Under the pieces are notes generated by a model. It worked only from the letters and a program-made list of their open reading frames with translations, was not told where the DNA came from and did no database searches. From assembly GCF_040954645.1 (NCBI RefSeq), contig NC_092808.1:17241383-17305382 (forward strand): DNA of 64,000 nt, given 5' to 3'. Made by a program: the position numbers and the translations under genes. Shown here piece by piece: positions 18,431 through 29,559 of this stretch (position 1 is its first letter; every line of letters begins with the position of its first letter). Origin of the DNA: Diabrotica undecimpunctata (taxonomy: Eukaryota; Arthropoda; Insecta; Coleoptera; Chrysomelidae).

Positions 18431-20356
18431 TAGAGGTGTGCTTATTAGTTCTTTTAGACGAACTAGTCCAAGAGAACTATTTCACAAAAATGAATTAGTT
18501 CAGTGAACTAGTTCGCGAAAGAACTATTTGTAGGACCGAAATCGAAATCCAATACTAACATAACTGGTTGCCAGATGTCTCGTCTTATCATCACACAAGC
18601 TCGGCGCCGGCCGCCCGTTTTCTTCGGTTATCGGTTGTCACTGTCAGTCAGTCTTTCATGCTTTCACCCTAGAATACCCTCTTTTTTTTTCACCCCTGTA
18701 ACTTATTAAAATAAACATTATAGAAGTTTTCAGGGACTTTCGGCCCTCAGTAATAATGTAGTCTTTCACTCTGCGTTTAAATTTTTCAAAAATACTTATT
18801 AGTTTTTTCAGGATTCGGAAAAAATGAATGCATTTAAAAAACATTGGCCCGAAATTTTGCGCCTACGCTCTTAAGAATTTATATTGTGTGATATGCCCAC
18901 TGACTATTAATTTTCTGGTTGTTAGCTGTCATTGGCGGCTTGGCCACGTAACTTCAAAGGACTGTCGCTTCTCTGTGTTGGGTTGTTCTCTGCTTTCACT
19001 GTTTCACTACCGTAGAAGTAGTTCGGATTCGGAACCATTTCTTTCGATCACATGTTTAGGTTTAAATGTTTTAAATTTATTTCTGAAATGTTTTGCAAAT
19101 AACATTTTTTATATTTGCAAAAAATTATTAAGATTTGTTTTTTATTAACTGTTTTAAAAATAAATAAGGTTCACATCTGATTTATTTTTATATTTACGTA
19201 TATTTAAACTCATAGATATCTATAATTAGGTTATTTCTAAAAGAGCCTTTACAAAAAAAATCAGTGAATTTTCTAGGAACATTAAATAACACATTTTCAT
19301 TCTCACTTTTACATAAAATTATATTTTATGTAAATGCATCAATCATTATAACCACAACTAAAAATTTTTTTTCAAAATTACAATACGAGAAACAACACAG
19401 CATGGCAACGTCCAAGCCAATGCATGGGCATAAGATCCGAACCATTATGACATTAATATAAGACTGTTTATGTTATTGTCACATTCATAAGAATTATTAT
19501 CTAAATCCACAAGGAAAATAATTCCTGCAGCTGGCTGTATACCACGTATCACAAAAAGAGGTTAATCTTTGTAAGTGGGTATATTTTATAAAAAAACCCT
19601 TAAAAGGGCTTCATTAAAAACACGAACGTTTTCGGAACAACAGTTCCATCATCAGGTTAAAAAATATAGGTTACCATGCCTGAGCCACCAAAATATTAGG
19701 GTAAAAACCCTTTAAAATACGTAATGTTACCAAATATTGTACATGATATTGTTAATATTATTTGATGTTTAATATTTTAATTAAATTTTACTTCAGGTAA
19801 CATACACCCATGCTTTAAGTGAGTTCCAGTGTCCGGAGAGTAAACCTCTTCAAACTTATACCTGAAGTAAAATTTAATTAAAATATTAAACATCAAATAA
19901 TATTAACAATATCATGTACAATCTTTGGTAACTTTATATATTTTAAAGGGTTTTTTACCCTAATATTTTGGTGGCTCAGGCATGGTAACCTGTATTTTTT
20001 AACCTGATGATAGAACTGTTGTTCCTAAAACGTTCGTGTTTTTAATGTAGCCCTTTTAAGGGTTTTTTATAAAATATACCCACTTACAAAGATTAACCTC
20101 GTTTTTTTTAATTATTATCTGTTATCTGAGGCTAATCGTCATTTCTTTTTTTAAACTAATCAGTCCATCCCATCACAAAATAATAAATATATGATCTCAT
20201 TCATTCCTTATTTCTTCTGTAGAAGTTGAGACACAATTTATAATGCAAATCGTTCGCAGTGAATTAGTTCTATGAAAATTAATGAACTAGTTCAATTAGT
20301 TCAGTCGAAAGAATCGTTTATTTGAACTATTTCGATTGGTGAACTACACATCTCTA
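18431..20356. mobile_element. hAT-like non-autonomous element with GAACTAGTTC subterminal repeats
   Basis: The left edge TAGAGGTGTGC and the right edge, read inward, TAGAGATGTGT form short inverted termini. Both ends are followed by clustered GAACTAGTTC-type motifs (18450-18530 and 20250-20345), typical of hAT subterminal repeats. A clear 8 bp duplication was not found, so the class is tentative. The middle holds no recognisable transposase, and 19503-20109 is a later insertion. The right edge lies only 38 bp before the exon at 20395. Confidence 0.5.
19503..20109. mobile_element. Foldback insertion of the hammerhead-like repeat (copies 2 and 3)
   Basis: 607 bp flanked by a perfect 11 bp duplication AATTATTATCT (19492-19502 and 20110-20120). 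It begins with the family terminus AAATCCACAAGGAAA. Two near-identical arms of about 240-300 bp run in opposite directions around a loop of about 70 bp (about 19800-19865). Each arm carries the core: minus strand at 19628-19655 (CTGATGA, GGAAC-tgtt-GTTCC, GAAAAC) and plus strand at 20004-20027, where the second copy has decayed bases. No coding capacity. Confidence 0.75.
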
Positions 20357-20394
20357 GATTCAACTAAACTGATTAAAATTTATTCTTTTTTTAG
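20357..20394 (+). promoter_or_regulatory. Branch point and 3' splice site of the PDCD2-family intron
   Basis: Only 38 bp separate the transposon edge from the exon. They contain candidate branch sequences (CTAAACTGAT near 20366-20375) and the tract TTTATTCTTTTTTTAG, so all core acceptor signals survive. Confidence 0.6.
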
Positions 20395-20656
20395 GTACAG
20401 CAGAGAATCTGTCCCGCTACTTATCTATCCCCTCCAAGAAGCGCCCAAGAAGTGCCAATACTGTCAAGGAGATCTCGTCTTCGAATTTCAAGTTATTCCA
20501 ACAATTATTTCCAAACTAAAACTAATAACCGATCCCAAGCAGATCGCCAGACTGGAATTCGGAACTGTTCTGGTATACACTTGCCGAAAAAGTTGCTGGT
20601 CTTCTGACACTACTTTTAGACTTGAGACTGTGATTTTACAAAGTGAACTTTACTAG
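20395..20656 (+). CDS. PDCD2-family protein, last exon (C-terminal domain)
   Basis: Completes the split codon from 6852 and continues YSRESVPLLIYPLQEAPKK, then CQYCQGDLVFEFQVIPT and LEFGTVLVYTCRKSCW. This is the core of the PDCD2 C-terminal domain, with the paired CxxC and C..C zinc-type cysteines intact. The stop is TAG at 20654-20656. The ORF has no lesions, so the protein is probably made despite the large intron. A possible AATAAA is at 20995-21000. Assignment to the family is firm; the paralogue is not. Confidence 0.9.
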
Positions 20657-21260
20657 AATGAGACACTATTATAAACTGCAGAAACTATTAATATTCTTTT
20701 CCTTTCAAACTACACAGTTATTATAGTAGATAGTTCGTCTAGAAAGTACGAGGAATTTAAAAATATCTCATTGCCTGTATAGTCAGTCCGTTGGTTCTTG
20801 GCACATACTGTATTAAACGATAACGTGGTCATGTTACATCTTATATGTTACCTCTTGAAGACATGCAAACGGTTCCAAAGGTCCTCAATTTTTTATGTAT
20901 ACTTCAAATTATGTATATACATTCAGCATACATGGTTGTGGAATTGAATATGATTTTTCAAGGATATTCGGGCCAAATTACAGAACATTTTCGGAATAAA
21001 TATTTCATCTTCAGTGCTGCTACTTTTTTTTTTCTTTTCTGAGGGTGGAAATCGCTAGGGATTGCTGGCGTGTGTCGAATTCAGGGTAGATGAGTCCATT
21101 CGAGCCCATTTCCCTCTAGAAGGAGGTCCTGCAAACGGATGCCTTCCTGTTATCCTGCCTACCAATTAAAACCACTCTCTCCTACTTGTGAGCAGTTGAC
21201 TGTCGCACGTACCATCATACTCCGAGAGTGGGATGGCCGCTGTAAAAATACATGGATGAA
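20657..21260 (+). other. 3' UTR/downstream DNA and an unassigned repeat scrap
   Basis: Up to about 21000 this is likely the PDCD2-family 3' UTR, with AATAAA at 20995. From about 21025 a T-rich run leads into GC-richer DNA (GAGGGTGGAAATCGCTAGGG) that looks like the antisense 3' end of a retroelement, but no coding motif was recognised. Confidence 0.35.
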
Positions 21261-21266
21261 AACCCT

Positions 21267-22414
21267 TCAAATCTTGTTAAATTGGTAATAGCTTACATGA
21301 TTGTTGAACATTTTAGTGCCATCTCCGCGACGAAGGTTGGCAATCATCATGGCTATTCTGACCTTCGCAGCTGCTCTGAAGAATTGCCTTGAGCTACAAC
21401 CAAACCACTCTCTCAGGCTCTTCAACCAGGAAACGCGTCTTCTTCCTACGCTTCTCCTACCCTCTACTTTTCCTTGAATTATGAGTCTCAAGATGTTGTA
21501 TCTTTCGCCTCTCATCACATGTCCGAGATATTGCAATTTCCTTTCTTTTATTGTATTTTCCATTTCCCTCTCTCTGCCTATTCTCCTTAACACTTCTGTA
21601 TTTGTGATTCTATCTACCCATGGATCCTTAACAATCTTCTAAATGTCCACATTTCAAACGCGTTAAGTCGATTTATTGTATTCCGGTTTAATGTCCATGA
21701 TTCAGCTCCATAGTAAAGTACACTGTGTACATAGCATTTAATTAGCCTTATTCTGAGGGCCAATGTCAGATCTTTGCCGCATAAAATCTTTTTCATTTTC
21801 ACGAAGTTGGCACGTGCTTTTTCAATTCTGACTCTTATTTCTGCAGTATAATCGTTATTTTTTGTGATTATCGTTCCCAAGTAAGTATATCTTTTTACTC
21901 TCTCAATCTGCTGGCCGCCTACCGTTAATATTTCGTTTGTATTGTTGTTCTTGCTAATTTTCATGAATTTGGTTTTTTGATGTTGAGAGAGTCCGTATTC
22001 TCCACTATATCTTAATATTTTGTTCATTATTCTTTCTAAGTCTTCCAAGTTGTCGGCTATTATGACTGTATCGTCGGCATTCCTAATGTTGTTAATTAAA
22101 CTTCCGTTCACTTTTATGCCGACTGTCTCGTTTACCAAAGCTTCTTGTATGATTTCTTCAGAATAAGCATTAAACAATAACGGCGACAGCATGCTACCTT
22201 GCCTGACCCCTCTCCTTATCTCCACTTCTTCTGACACTTCTCTTCCAATTTTCACATTTGATCGTTGGCTGTAGTATAAATTTGATATCAATGTTACATC
22301 CCTCACATCCAGATTCTTGTTTTTGAGTACTTCTATAAGTCGGTCATGTTTTACCTTATCGAATGCCTTGTTGTAGTCTATAAAGCATACATAAAGATCT
22401 CGATTAACATTCAA
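21267..22414 (-). pseudogene. RTE-like LINE, RT and C-terminal region
   Basis: 21614-22414 encodes RT from CFIDYNKAFDKV through RRGVRQGSMLSPLLFNAYSE to the thumb (YTYLGTIIT) and FEMWTFRRLLRIHG. 21267-21593 continues with LQYLGHVMRGERYN and SWLKSLREWFGCSS. The catalytic box reads NADD instead of YADD/FADD, a substitution next to the metal-binding aspartates. The 5' half, including the endonuclease, is missing from 22415 on. Probably dead. Confidence 0.8.
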
Positions 22415-22554
22415 CGAGAGTTATTGGTCCGAAAACGTTGTCTCTAAACGAACCATGCGTAGCAACAGTTGTGAATCTATAAAATGAATCTACATAAAAT
22501 TTTAATATCCTATAAAATTATCAGCAACAATATAATACAAAAAAAATTTAATAA
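22415..22554. other. Short AT-rich spacer
   Basis: Sequence between the LINE truncation point and the next repeat copy; nothing recognised. Confidence 0.3.
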
Positions 22555-22720
22555 TATTTAAAGGGTTTCCACCCATGTATTTACTGGCTTTACACATGTA
22601 TATCTAGTAGCAGCACTGAAGATGGAATATTTATTCCGAAGACGTTCTGTGATTTAGCCCGAAAGGTTTTTTTTTAATAAATATACCCTTTAGAAAGGAT
22701 TTTTTTTTACTAAAATAATG
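22555..22720 (+). repeat. Hammerhead-like repeat, copy 4
   Basis: Core at 22616-22643: CTGAAGA, GGAAT-attt-ATTCC, GAAGAC. It is followed by TTTAGCCCGAAAGG and ATACCCTTTAGAAAGG, the family's downstream hairpin. The hairpin arms match copy 1 while the loop differs. Confidence 0.55.
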
Positions 22721-23585
22721 TCCACGATCCTGTTGAACTTTTGCTATATCCTTCATTGTCGTGTTAACCATATTACATCAAGGTAATGATTGGATACTTC
22801 AAGCAGTATAATCACAATGATTTAATTGATATAAAGGTAGACAACTGCAAAGATAACTGTTAAAATTTTAATTAAAAATGCCCATAGATATATTTCAATG
22901 TAATAAAAAAAACAAAACAAATTCATGTATTTTCTAGACGAACTGGATCAATTTATTTTTATAATTTTTTAGACGATTAGATTGATTATCATTAAAAGTA
23001 TATTTGATAGTAGCATTTCTGTTCAATACATATAATCTTTTTATTAAGACTGTAAAACTCTTTTAGGACCTTTTTCTACTTAAGTGTTGTTTATTTCAAA
23101 TAAAATACCAATTCCGATGAATAAATGTCACCGGTGTCAACCACACATGCACACCGAAATGAAGGTAATTATTATTACGAAGATATCTCCGACGAGTACT
23201 GGACAGTGTATATCATGAAGAATTACTTGCACGCCTACATTTCAATGGTCAGTGAGACAAAGTATGGCCAGATAAGCAGAACTCACTCACTGTTGCCAAC
23301 CGACGAAAATAACGGAGTGGCTTTCCAGGCTGTTTGGATAGTCTGAGCGAGAAGAGCACTTTGACGTCTTCATTTTCTAAAAAAGGGCTTTCTTCAGGCA
23401 TTTACACTCTTACGTCACCGGAGAGCGACAATGTGGAGTGGTCCTTAACTTACTATGACTCGAACTGATAATTTTCTTTTGAACCAACCTACCAAGGATA
23501 GAGAATTTACTATCAACACATGCACATGCAGACAGACCTCCGAGAAAGGTAGTCGCAACCACACTGCATGGTCTCACACCTGATC
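22721..23585. other. No recognised gene
   Basis: An open stretch of 73 codons (23125-23346) shows no family motif. The region 23150-23580 is less AT-rich than its surroundings and may belong to an unknown repeat together with the duplicated unit that follows. Confidence 0.35.
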
Positions 23586-23790
23586 GGCCTGATGTCGAAT
23601 CCGTAATAAAAAATAGTAGATCACTATTAAAATCGAAAGTTACCCACGCCCCAACCGTCAGGGGGATAATCGTGTTTGGCGCGGTTTGAATGCGGATACC
23701 GAATCCGCAATAAAAAATGGTGGTTTCCTATTAAGATTGCAAGCTGCTCACGCCTCCGCACACATTTCCCCTCGATTTCTCACACATCTC
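23586..23790. repeat. Two diverged direct copies, spacing about 107 bp
   Basis: GTCGAATCCGTAATAAAAAA near 23592 recurs as ACCGAATCCGCAATAAAAAA near 23699. Each is followed by CCTATTAA/CACTATTAA and a CCCACGCC/CTCACGCC box. No coding content. Confidence 0.55.
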
Positions 23791-23829
23791 CCCTCTTATG
23801 ATTTCCACCTAGCGGGTGATTGACAAGTG

Positions 23830-24612
23830 GTTCTTCTTAGGGTGCCTGTCCGTTCCGATCATTGGCGATCATTCTGGATATGATAACTTTGTTGGTTGCT
23901 ATACGAAGTAGCTGTGTTGAGGTCTTTCTATACCATGCTCTCAAATTAGCAAGCCAGGATATTCTTCTTCGTCCTGGGGCCCTTTTTCCTTCCTTTTACC
24001 TTGCAAAATGCATTGGAGTAGTTCATATCTGCCTTGATTTCACATTATTTGTCCCAAGCTTACGGCCCTTCATGATGTTGACCAAATCCGCGGTTGTGTT
24101 CATCCTCCGTAGTACTTCTTCATTAGTGACTTTGTCTGTTCATGGTATCTTCAGAACCCTTCTGTATAACCATAGCTCAAAAGCCTGAAGTTTTGATAGA
24201 GTTTCCGCCTTCAATGTCCACGTTTCTACTTCGTACAGAAGCACTGAGTACACGGAACATTTAAGGAGCCTTATTTTTGTTTTTAGGGTGAGGTCACGGC
24301 TCTTGAACACAGAGCCCATAGTCAAGAATGCACTTTTTGCCTTTCCGATGCAACATTTAATCTCTTGGGTATTGTCCGCGACTTATTTATTGTAGTTCCC
24401 AAGTAGTTGTACTATGAGACACGTTCAATTCTCATTTGGTTCACATACAGATTTGTTCCAGTTATGTTTTCCTTACTGATGATCATTAGCTTTTGTTTGC
24501 TGGTGTTTATATCCAGTCCATATGCTCTACTTGTTTCCGTTATTTTGTTCATTAAGTTTTGCAGCCCTTCTATGGTATTAAGGTTTTTGAGGGGCAAAAT
24601 GACTGAATTTTG
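23830..24612 (-). pseudogene. GAA-tailed LINE, C-terminal RT fragment
   Basis: Starts with a TTCTTCTTA tail at its 3' end. Minus-strand scraps include INKITETSRAYGLDIN-like thumb sequence (24412-24597), MGSVFKSRDLTLKTKIRLLK and AFELWLYRRVLKIP (24140-24325). The distal end near 23840-24120 is broken by frameshifts. Same superfamily as the other GAA-tailed LINEs here; inactive. Confidence 0.7.
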
Positions 24613-25108
24613 TTTATTCCAATCGACGCTTTTGAGACGTAGTTCTTAAATAAACATTTAAACTTTGTTTATTTTTTTCGAAGAAACACTAAAGTGTTTT
24701 TCTTGGAAGATTCTGAGATGTTATTTAAATGTTTATAAAAACTCTCGTTCGAATCGAAGGAGATGAATGGAGTTTGAAATACGTGAATTAAAACTTTATA
24801 CAGAACAAAACAACAAAAATGCTTCACGTTCACATGCCGTCGAACACTTAAGCAAAGGTTAACCAATGAGCGTTCTGATTGCATTACGATTTCCTTTCTC
24901 ACCACTACACGGGTACATAACTCCATGTGTAAATATAAACGGCTTTGAAGTCACAGACAGTTTATCTCTATTACTTCTAGAGTGTCTTATGACGAAAGCT
25001 GCGAGTGCAGCTTGGATTCTGCTCATCTTCCCTAGACTCTGGGGCTAGTTGCAATATTTATAATGAGGGATGTGGAGAATCTATAAGAGTTAAGGCTATC
25101 TAAGTTTT
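24613..25108. other. No recognised gene
   Basis: Open stretches on both strands (24669-24926, 24866-25048) lack known motifs; they are probably chance ORFs. Confidence 0.35.
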
Positions 25109-25132
25109 GTTGTGTGTATGTGTGTGTGTGAG

Positions 25133-25215
<83 letters not shown>
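25109..25215. repeat. Compound microsatellite TG-AT-AG
   Basis: A TG run, then (AT) from about 25131 to 25157, then (AG) to 25215. Open frames through it are artefacts of the repeat. Confidence 0.95.
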
Positions 25216-25218
<3 letters not shown>

Positions 25219-26185
25219 TGCCCTGTGAACCAGTGTAACAAAGAGAAAAAACATCGAGCATTTGCTATTTTATTTGAAATGAACAATAAATCTTTCTTTA
25301 CTATTAGAAGCTTTTTTTCGTTTATAATTCATTCTAGATGAATCGTAAAAATAGAATATACTCAAATTTAAACATTATCAGAGAAAAGAGTAATTATTTT
25401 ATTACTACAAACTTTTAGTTACTAAGCATGAAAGAGTAAAATAGTCATAAACAATCGAAGAGAAAATGCCCTCCAATAAAAGATTATATTTTCTCATTGA
25501 CCTAGAAAAAATATATCACAATCAATGTTGTGTATGCACAGTTCAAAAAGCTGTAAAAAACTTTTATTCAAAATTACAAAAATTATTAAAAGACATATAT
25601 TAATGTTGAGAAAGAACCTTTTATTGTGACAGGTGTAATACTTGCATAAGCAATTCAAATTCTTGTAAAGTATTTATTATTATAATGTCTATAGTAGACT
25701 GATTTTTTCCTACAACTTTTTCATCCGACTTTGCCTTTATCCCTGGATACAGGCGGCTTCCATATTCTTCCCCGGGTCCGTTCGATCCAAGATCTCTGTT
25801 ATCACCGACGCTGAAGCTTATTGGGTTTGTTGCCCATTGTTGTTTCCTAGTTCCTACATCCAGTCTAGAATTTTTGTACCTGTACAAGTTTGTGCAGGTC
25901 TTTTGCTTCTTCTTATTGCGCCGTCTTCTTTTGAAGGTGGCCGATCCAAATGGCCATTGTAGCTTTGGAAACTATTGCACGAAAACTGCCACGCGGCTTT
26001 CAGCCACGAGTTCTGCCATCTTCTACTTTTGAAGTGACACTTCAGTAATGTCAGTGTCCCGTTTTACGTTTTGAATCTTGACAAAGGCAAGGGTTTCCTG
26101 CCGAAACGTTGATTTCTATGGAAAATAAAATCTAGTTCCACATGTAATATAATTTATTGAACCTAAACCCAAGAAATACTAATTT

Positions 26186-26190
<5 letters not shown>
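25216..26190. other. No gene; retroelement-like scrap at 25890-26150
   Basis: Mostly AT-rich. Around 25900-26040 a TTCTTCTTATTGCGCCGTC start resembles an antisense LINE tail. At 26075-26105, GGCAAGGGTTTCCTGCCGAAACG forms a short hairpin followed by GAAACG, reminiscent of the GAAAC side of the hammerhead-like family but without its CTGATGA box. The 25621-25887 ORF is not recognised. Confidence 0.35.

Positions 26191-26247
<57 letters not shown>
26191..26247. repeat. (TA)n microsatellite
   Basis: About 28 uninterrupted TA units. Confidence 0.95.
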
Positions 26248-26249
<2 letters not shown>

Positions 26250-26606
26250 ATTATTCATCAATCTACTGAAGAAATAAAATATGACCTGCAACCTTTCTGG
26301 TGCCGGTTTGGGCTTCAGTCAATTCCGTACAATTTTACAACACGAATAGTGTATGATTTTTATTTTGTATTTGTCAATTACCAAAAAGCATTGATTGTAT
26401 ATATTTTGATAATGGATGTGAATGTTAAGTTGATATCAGCATCATTTGCTATGTTAGCCCCCATATGAAAATAATGTGCAATTTTTAATTTAACGTAGTT
26501 CGGGTAACAATTTTTTTGTAGTTTACAGTACGTTTCAAAAAGTCTGTTTTTTGATTTGCCGTTTGTTTTGTTAGTATTATACTCTATTAAGACTATAAGC
26601 AATATA

Positions 26607-27219
26607 CCGGGTGGTGAATCGTCAAATCGGTCATATGAAACTCAATAGGAAAGTCTAAACTGTTGAATTCCTGCTTCCCTTATAATTTTACATCAAAACT
26701 CATCAGAATTTATTTGAAGAAGACTGTATTGAAAACAAATGTTCAAGTTGTTCTACAAATTAAACATATAACGACATTTCAAAATTTTGCAAATAAAAAT
26801 ACATTTACCAGTGTTGTTGTCAAAGTTAGGCCATACGTAATTCACTTATGTGTATAACGGGTTGCATATGGTCACAATGATGTTATTTATTAAAAATTAT
26901 TATGGAATTATCAATATTTTTATTTTACGATTTATTCTGTAAAAAGCAATAAAGTTAATGAAATGTACTCAGTTGAGGAAAAATCAGTAATCATATTTTA
27001 TTCAGTCAATAGTGCGATCACTGCCAGATCTTTATTTATCGCAATGTATTCTAATAGAACAATTCCAAGTTATATAACAATTAAAAGGATTTTTAAAAAG
27101 TTTGAAAATAGTGGGACCGTGATTCGTAATTGTAACTATACATTGTGATTATTTAAAGGAAGAATAAAAAATAATTTATGATAATTTCTAAACATAAAAC
27201 CAAAGAATATAGACGCTTA
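26607..27219 (+). pseudogene. Tc1/mariner element family B, left part with HTH start
   Basis: Starts CCGGGTGGTGAATCG after TATA, a mariner-like terminus. ATG 26963 opens MYSVEEKSVIIFYSVN with TARSLFIAMYSNRTIPSYI and IKRIFKKFENSGTV, the N-terminal helix-turn-helix typical of this transposase group (DUF4817-like). The frame closes at 27148, and another mariner is inserted at TA 27220-27221. The rest of this copy's transposase was not found beyond the insertion. Confidence 0.6.
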
Positions 27220-27221
27220 TA

Positions 27222-29074
27222 CAGTGTGTAAAAGCCAAATGGAATAAATTCATTATTTAGGTTACTGTACATATTTATAAAAAATCCCGAAACACGTCAA
27301 ATTTAAATTATAACTTGACATTCTTTAACGTCATCCCCTTTAGAATGACAGGTACAACACCCAATTTTTAAAATAGGAAGTATAGGCTTGTGATATATTG
27401 TTTGAAAGGTTTTTTCATTCTCCATTCAAAAATGTTGTCGCTTTCAAGTTTATTAAGATTAATTAAGATAAAATAAATTAAAATCATGTGGTTACCGAAA
27501 TTCGCTACAATACAATCAAAAACTAAACTGTAATGCAAAACGTAATAAAATGTAGAACACGAAAAAGAACTATGAATGTTAATGAAGTAGATGTTCAAAA
27601 TGTTTACCGCGAACGTCTTGGCAACATCCTAATCTCAAATAAAACTGTCTTCTAACATTATTTAACATAACAGGCGTGATCGACTTAATCGCAAGCGTTA
27701 TTCGTTCTTTTAAGTCATTTAAATGATATATAAATCATAATAATGTAAGATCAGGTGATCGCGCTGGCCATTCAATCGATCCTCGCCTCCCTATCCACCG
27801 ATTGGGAAATATTGTATCGAGGTACTGCCGGACATTAAGTTGGTAATGTGGATATAAATTTGCCAACGTTGAAATGACATCATTTTGAAGTAGTGCCAAA
27901 TAATTGTTACCATTCAAGTTGCCCTCAATGAAAAAGGGACCAATGATATTGTTTCCTACAATCCCTGCCCAAACATTAACCTTTTGAGGGTATTGAGTGT
28001 GTTCTTCTCTCATCCAGTGAGGATTTTCCATGGCCCAGTAGCGGCAATTTTGCCGATTAGCATGACCGTTAAGTGAAAAAGTACACTCATCAGAAAACAT
28101 AACGTCTTCTAATTGGATAATATTGTCCAACATGTCCATCATTTGCTCACAAAAAAAAGTTCTCCTATCAAAATCGTCTTCCATGAGCTCCTGAGTAGGT
28201 ATCATCTTATAGGGATGCAATTTATTTTCTTTTAATATGTTTACTATCGATGTATGGCTAGCATTGAATGTAGTGGATGCCTGTCTACTCGATGTATGTG
28301 GATTTTCCTGAAACTCAAGCAACACATCTAATTTGAGTTCATCACTCAGTGCATTGGCAGCTGCTTTTTTTATCTGCCTTACATGACCAAACTCGCAAAA
28401 CTGCTTCTCTATTTTACTTATTGTTCCTTGGGATATAGGCGGTAAATTAGGAAATTTCTCATGAAATAGGCGAGTTACTTCCTGTTGTGTTCGGGTGTTA
28501 TCTCCGTAACCAATCATTTGTAAAACTGTTATTTTATGCATTTCCGTTAATCTAACCATTTTTCAGAATTGAATTGAACGAACTTTTTACTTAAATTAAA
28601 ATACTGACAACTTAAATAAAACAATTTACTAATGCGTGTTAAAATAACGTTGCCACGGAAATTCTTTAAAGTTTTTTAATGGTTACCATCTAAAAACCAC
28701 ATTGCTATGGTTTTTGTTCACTTTCTCATTATCAAGACCTAAACGGGAAATAAGTTTTGAGTATATTTTAGCGAATTTCGGTAACCACATGATTTTAATT
28801 TATTTTATCTTAATTAATCTTAATAAACTTGAAAGCGACAACATTTTTGAATGGAGAATGAAAAGACCTTTCAAACGATATATCACAAGCCTATACTTCC
28901 TATTTTAAAAATTGGAGGTTGTACCTGTCATTCTAAGGGGGTTGAAGGTAGGGGTTGCATTTTCACGTTAAAGAATGTCAAGTTACAATTTAAATTTGAC
29001 GTGTTTTGGGATTTTTTATAAATATGTACAGTAACCTAAATAATGAATTTATTCCATTTGGCTTTTACACACTG
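27222..29074 (-). mobile_element. Tc1/mariner element family A with about 290 bp terminal inverted repeats
   Basis: 1853 bp flanked by TA (27220-27221 and 29075-29076). Both ends start CAGTGTGTAAAAGCCAAATG. Inverted homology extends about 285 bp on the left (to about 27507) and about 310 bp on the right (from about 28763), with one indel of some 25 bp. The transposase remnant lies between, on the minus strand. Long inverted repeats are unusual for mariners, which mostly have about 30 bp ends. Confidence 0.88.
27574..28559 (-). pseudogene. Mariner-type transposase, catalytically dead
   Basis: 274 codons from ATG 28559: N-terminal HTH (TEMHKITVLQMIGYG, RLFHEKFPNLPPI), a second HTH, then the DDE fold with first aspartate in MFSDECTFSLNG and KVNVWAGIVG. 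The segment carrying the second catalytic aspartate (usually WFQQDGAPPHY) is missing: LANLYP runs directly into HYQLNVRQYLDTIF. The third motif ARSPDLT is present, but a small deletion after DLTLL shifts the frame. The C-terminal piece down to about 27574 (LKERITLAIK, LRLGCC) survives out of frame. Confidence 0.85.
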
Positions 29075-29076
29075 TA

Positions 29077-29545
29077 GAAGAATTGTTCACTGTTATTTTT
29101 GAAAGTCGGCAAAGGTGGGACAGGGTGGAACGCACGTGGTACCACTAAGGAGCGGTCATGTCAGCTCTATTATTGTTTCTAAAATATGAAAGAGTGGGGC
29201 AATAAATGCAACTTTAGATATTTTTATATGTATATTTTTATATGTATTTAGATGCCGCGTGGTCGTAGAATAGGATTAAATTTTTGCGTTTTATAAAATT
29301 TTTTAAAGAAAATAATATTATTTTAACTTTTAATAAATGAATCTTTTTAGAAAAATTATTATGATTCAAATTTTTAATTGAAATATGTACAAAATATGTT
29401 ACAAATATGAAAATTATGTTTTAGATACTACTAGTTGTTATTTTAAAACAAGATTAACTAGTACCCATACAGCGTAAAAACTTTCACATATACTATTCAT
29501 TAAAAGGTACTGTTAAATATTTTAAAAATAAATCAGGAATGCTTT
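29077..29545. other. No recognised feature
   Basis: DNA between the family A insertion and the inverted family B copy, AT-rich with one G-rich patch near 29110-29150. Confidence 0.3.
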
Positions 29546-29559
29546 TTGTTGTTATTAAA

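Noticed and set aside
23125..23346. Small protein-coding gene
   Set aside because: 73 codons without motif, no coding neighbours, next to repetitive sequence.
25032..25286. Coding region on the minus strand
   Set aside because: Its Leu-Ser run is the translation of a GA/AT microsatellite.
26157..26468. Coding region on the plus strand
   Set aside because: The repeated Tyr-Ile run is the translation of a TA microsatellite.
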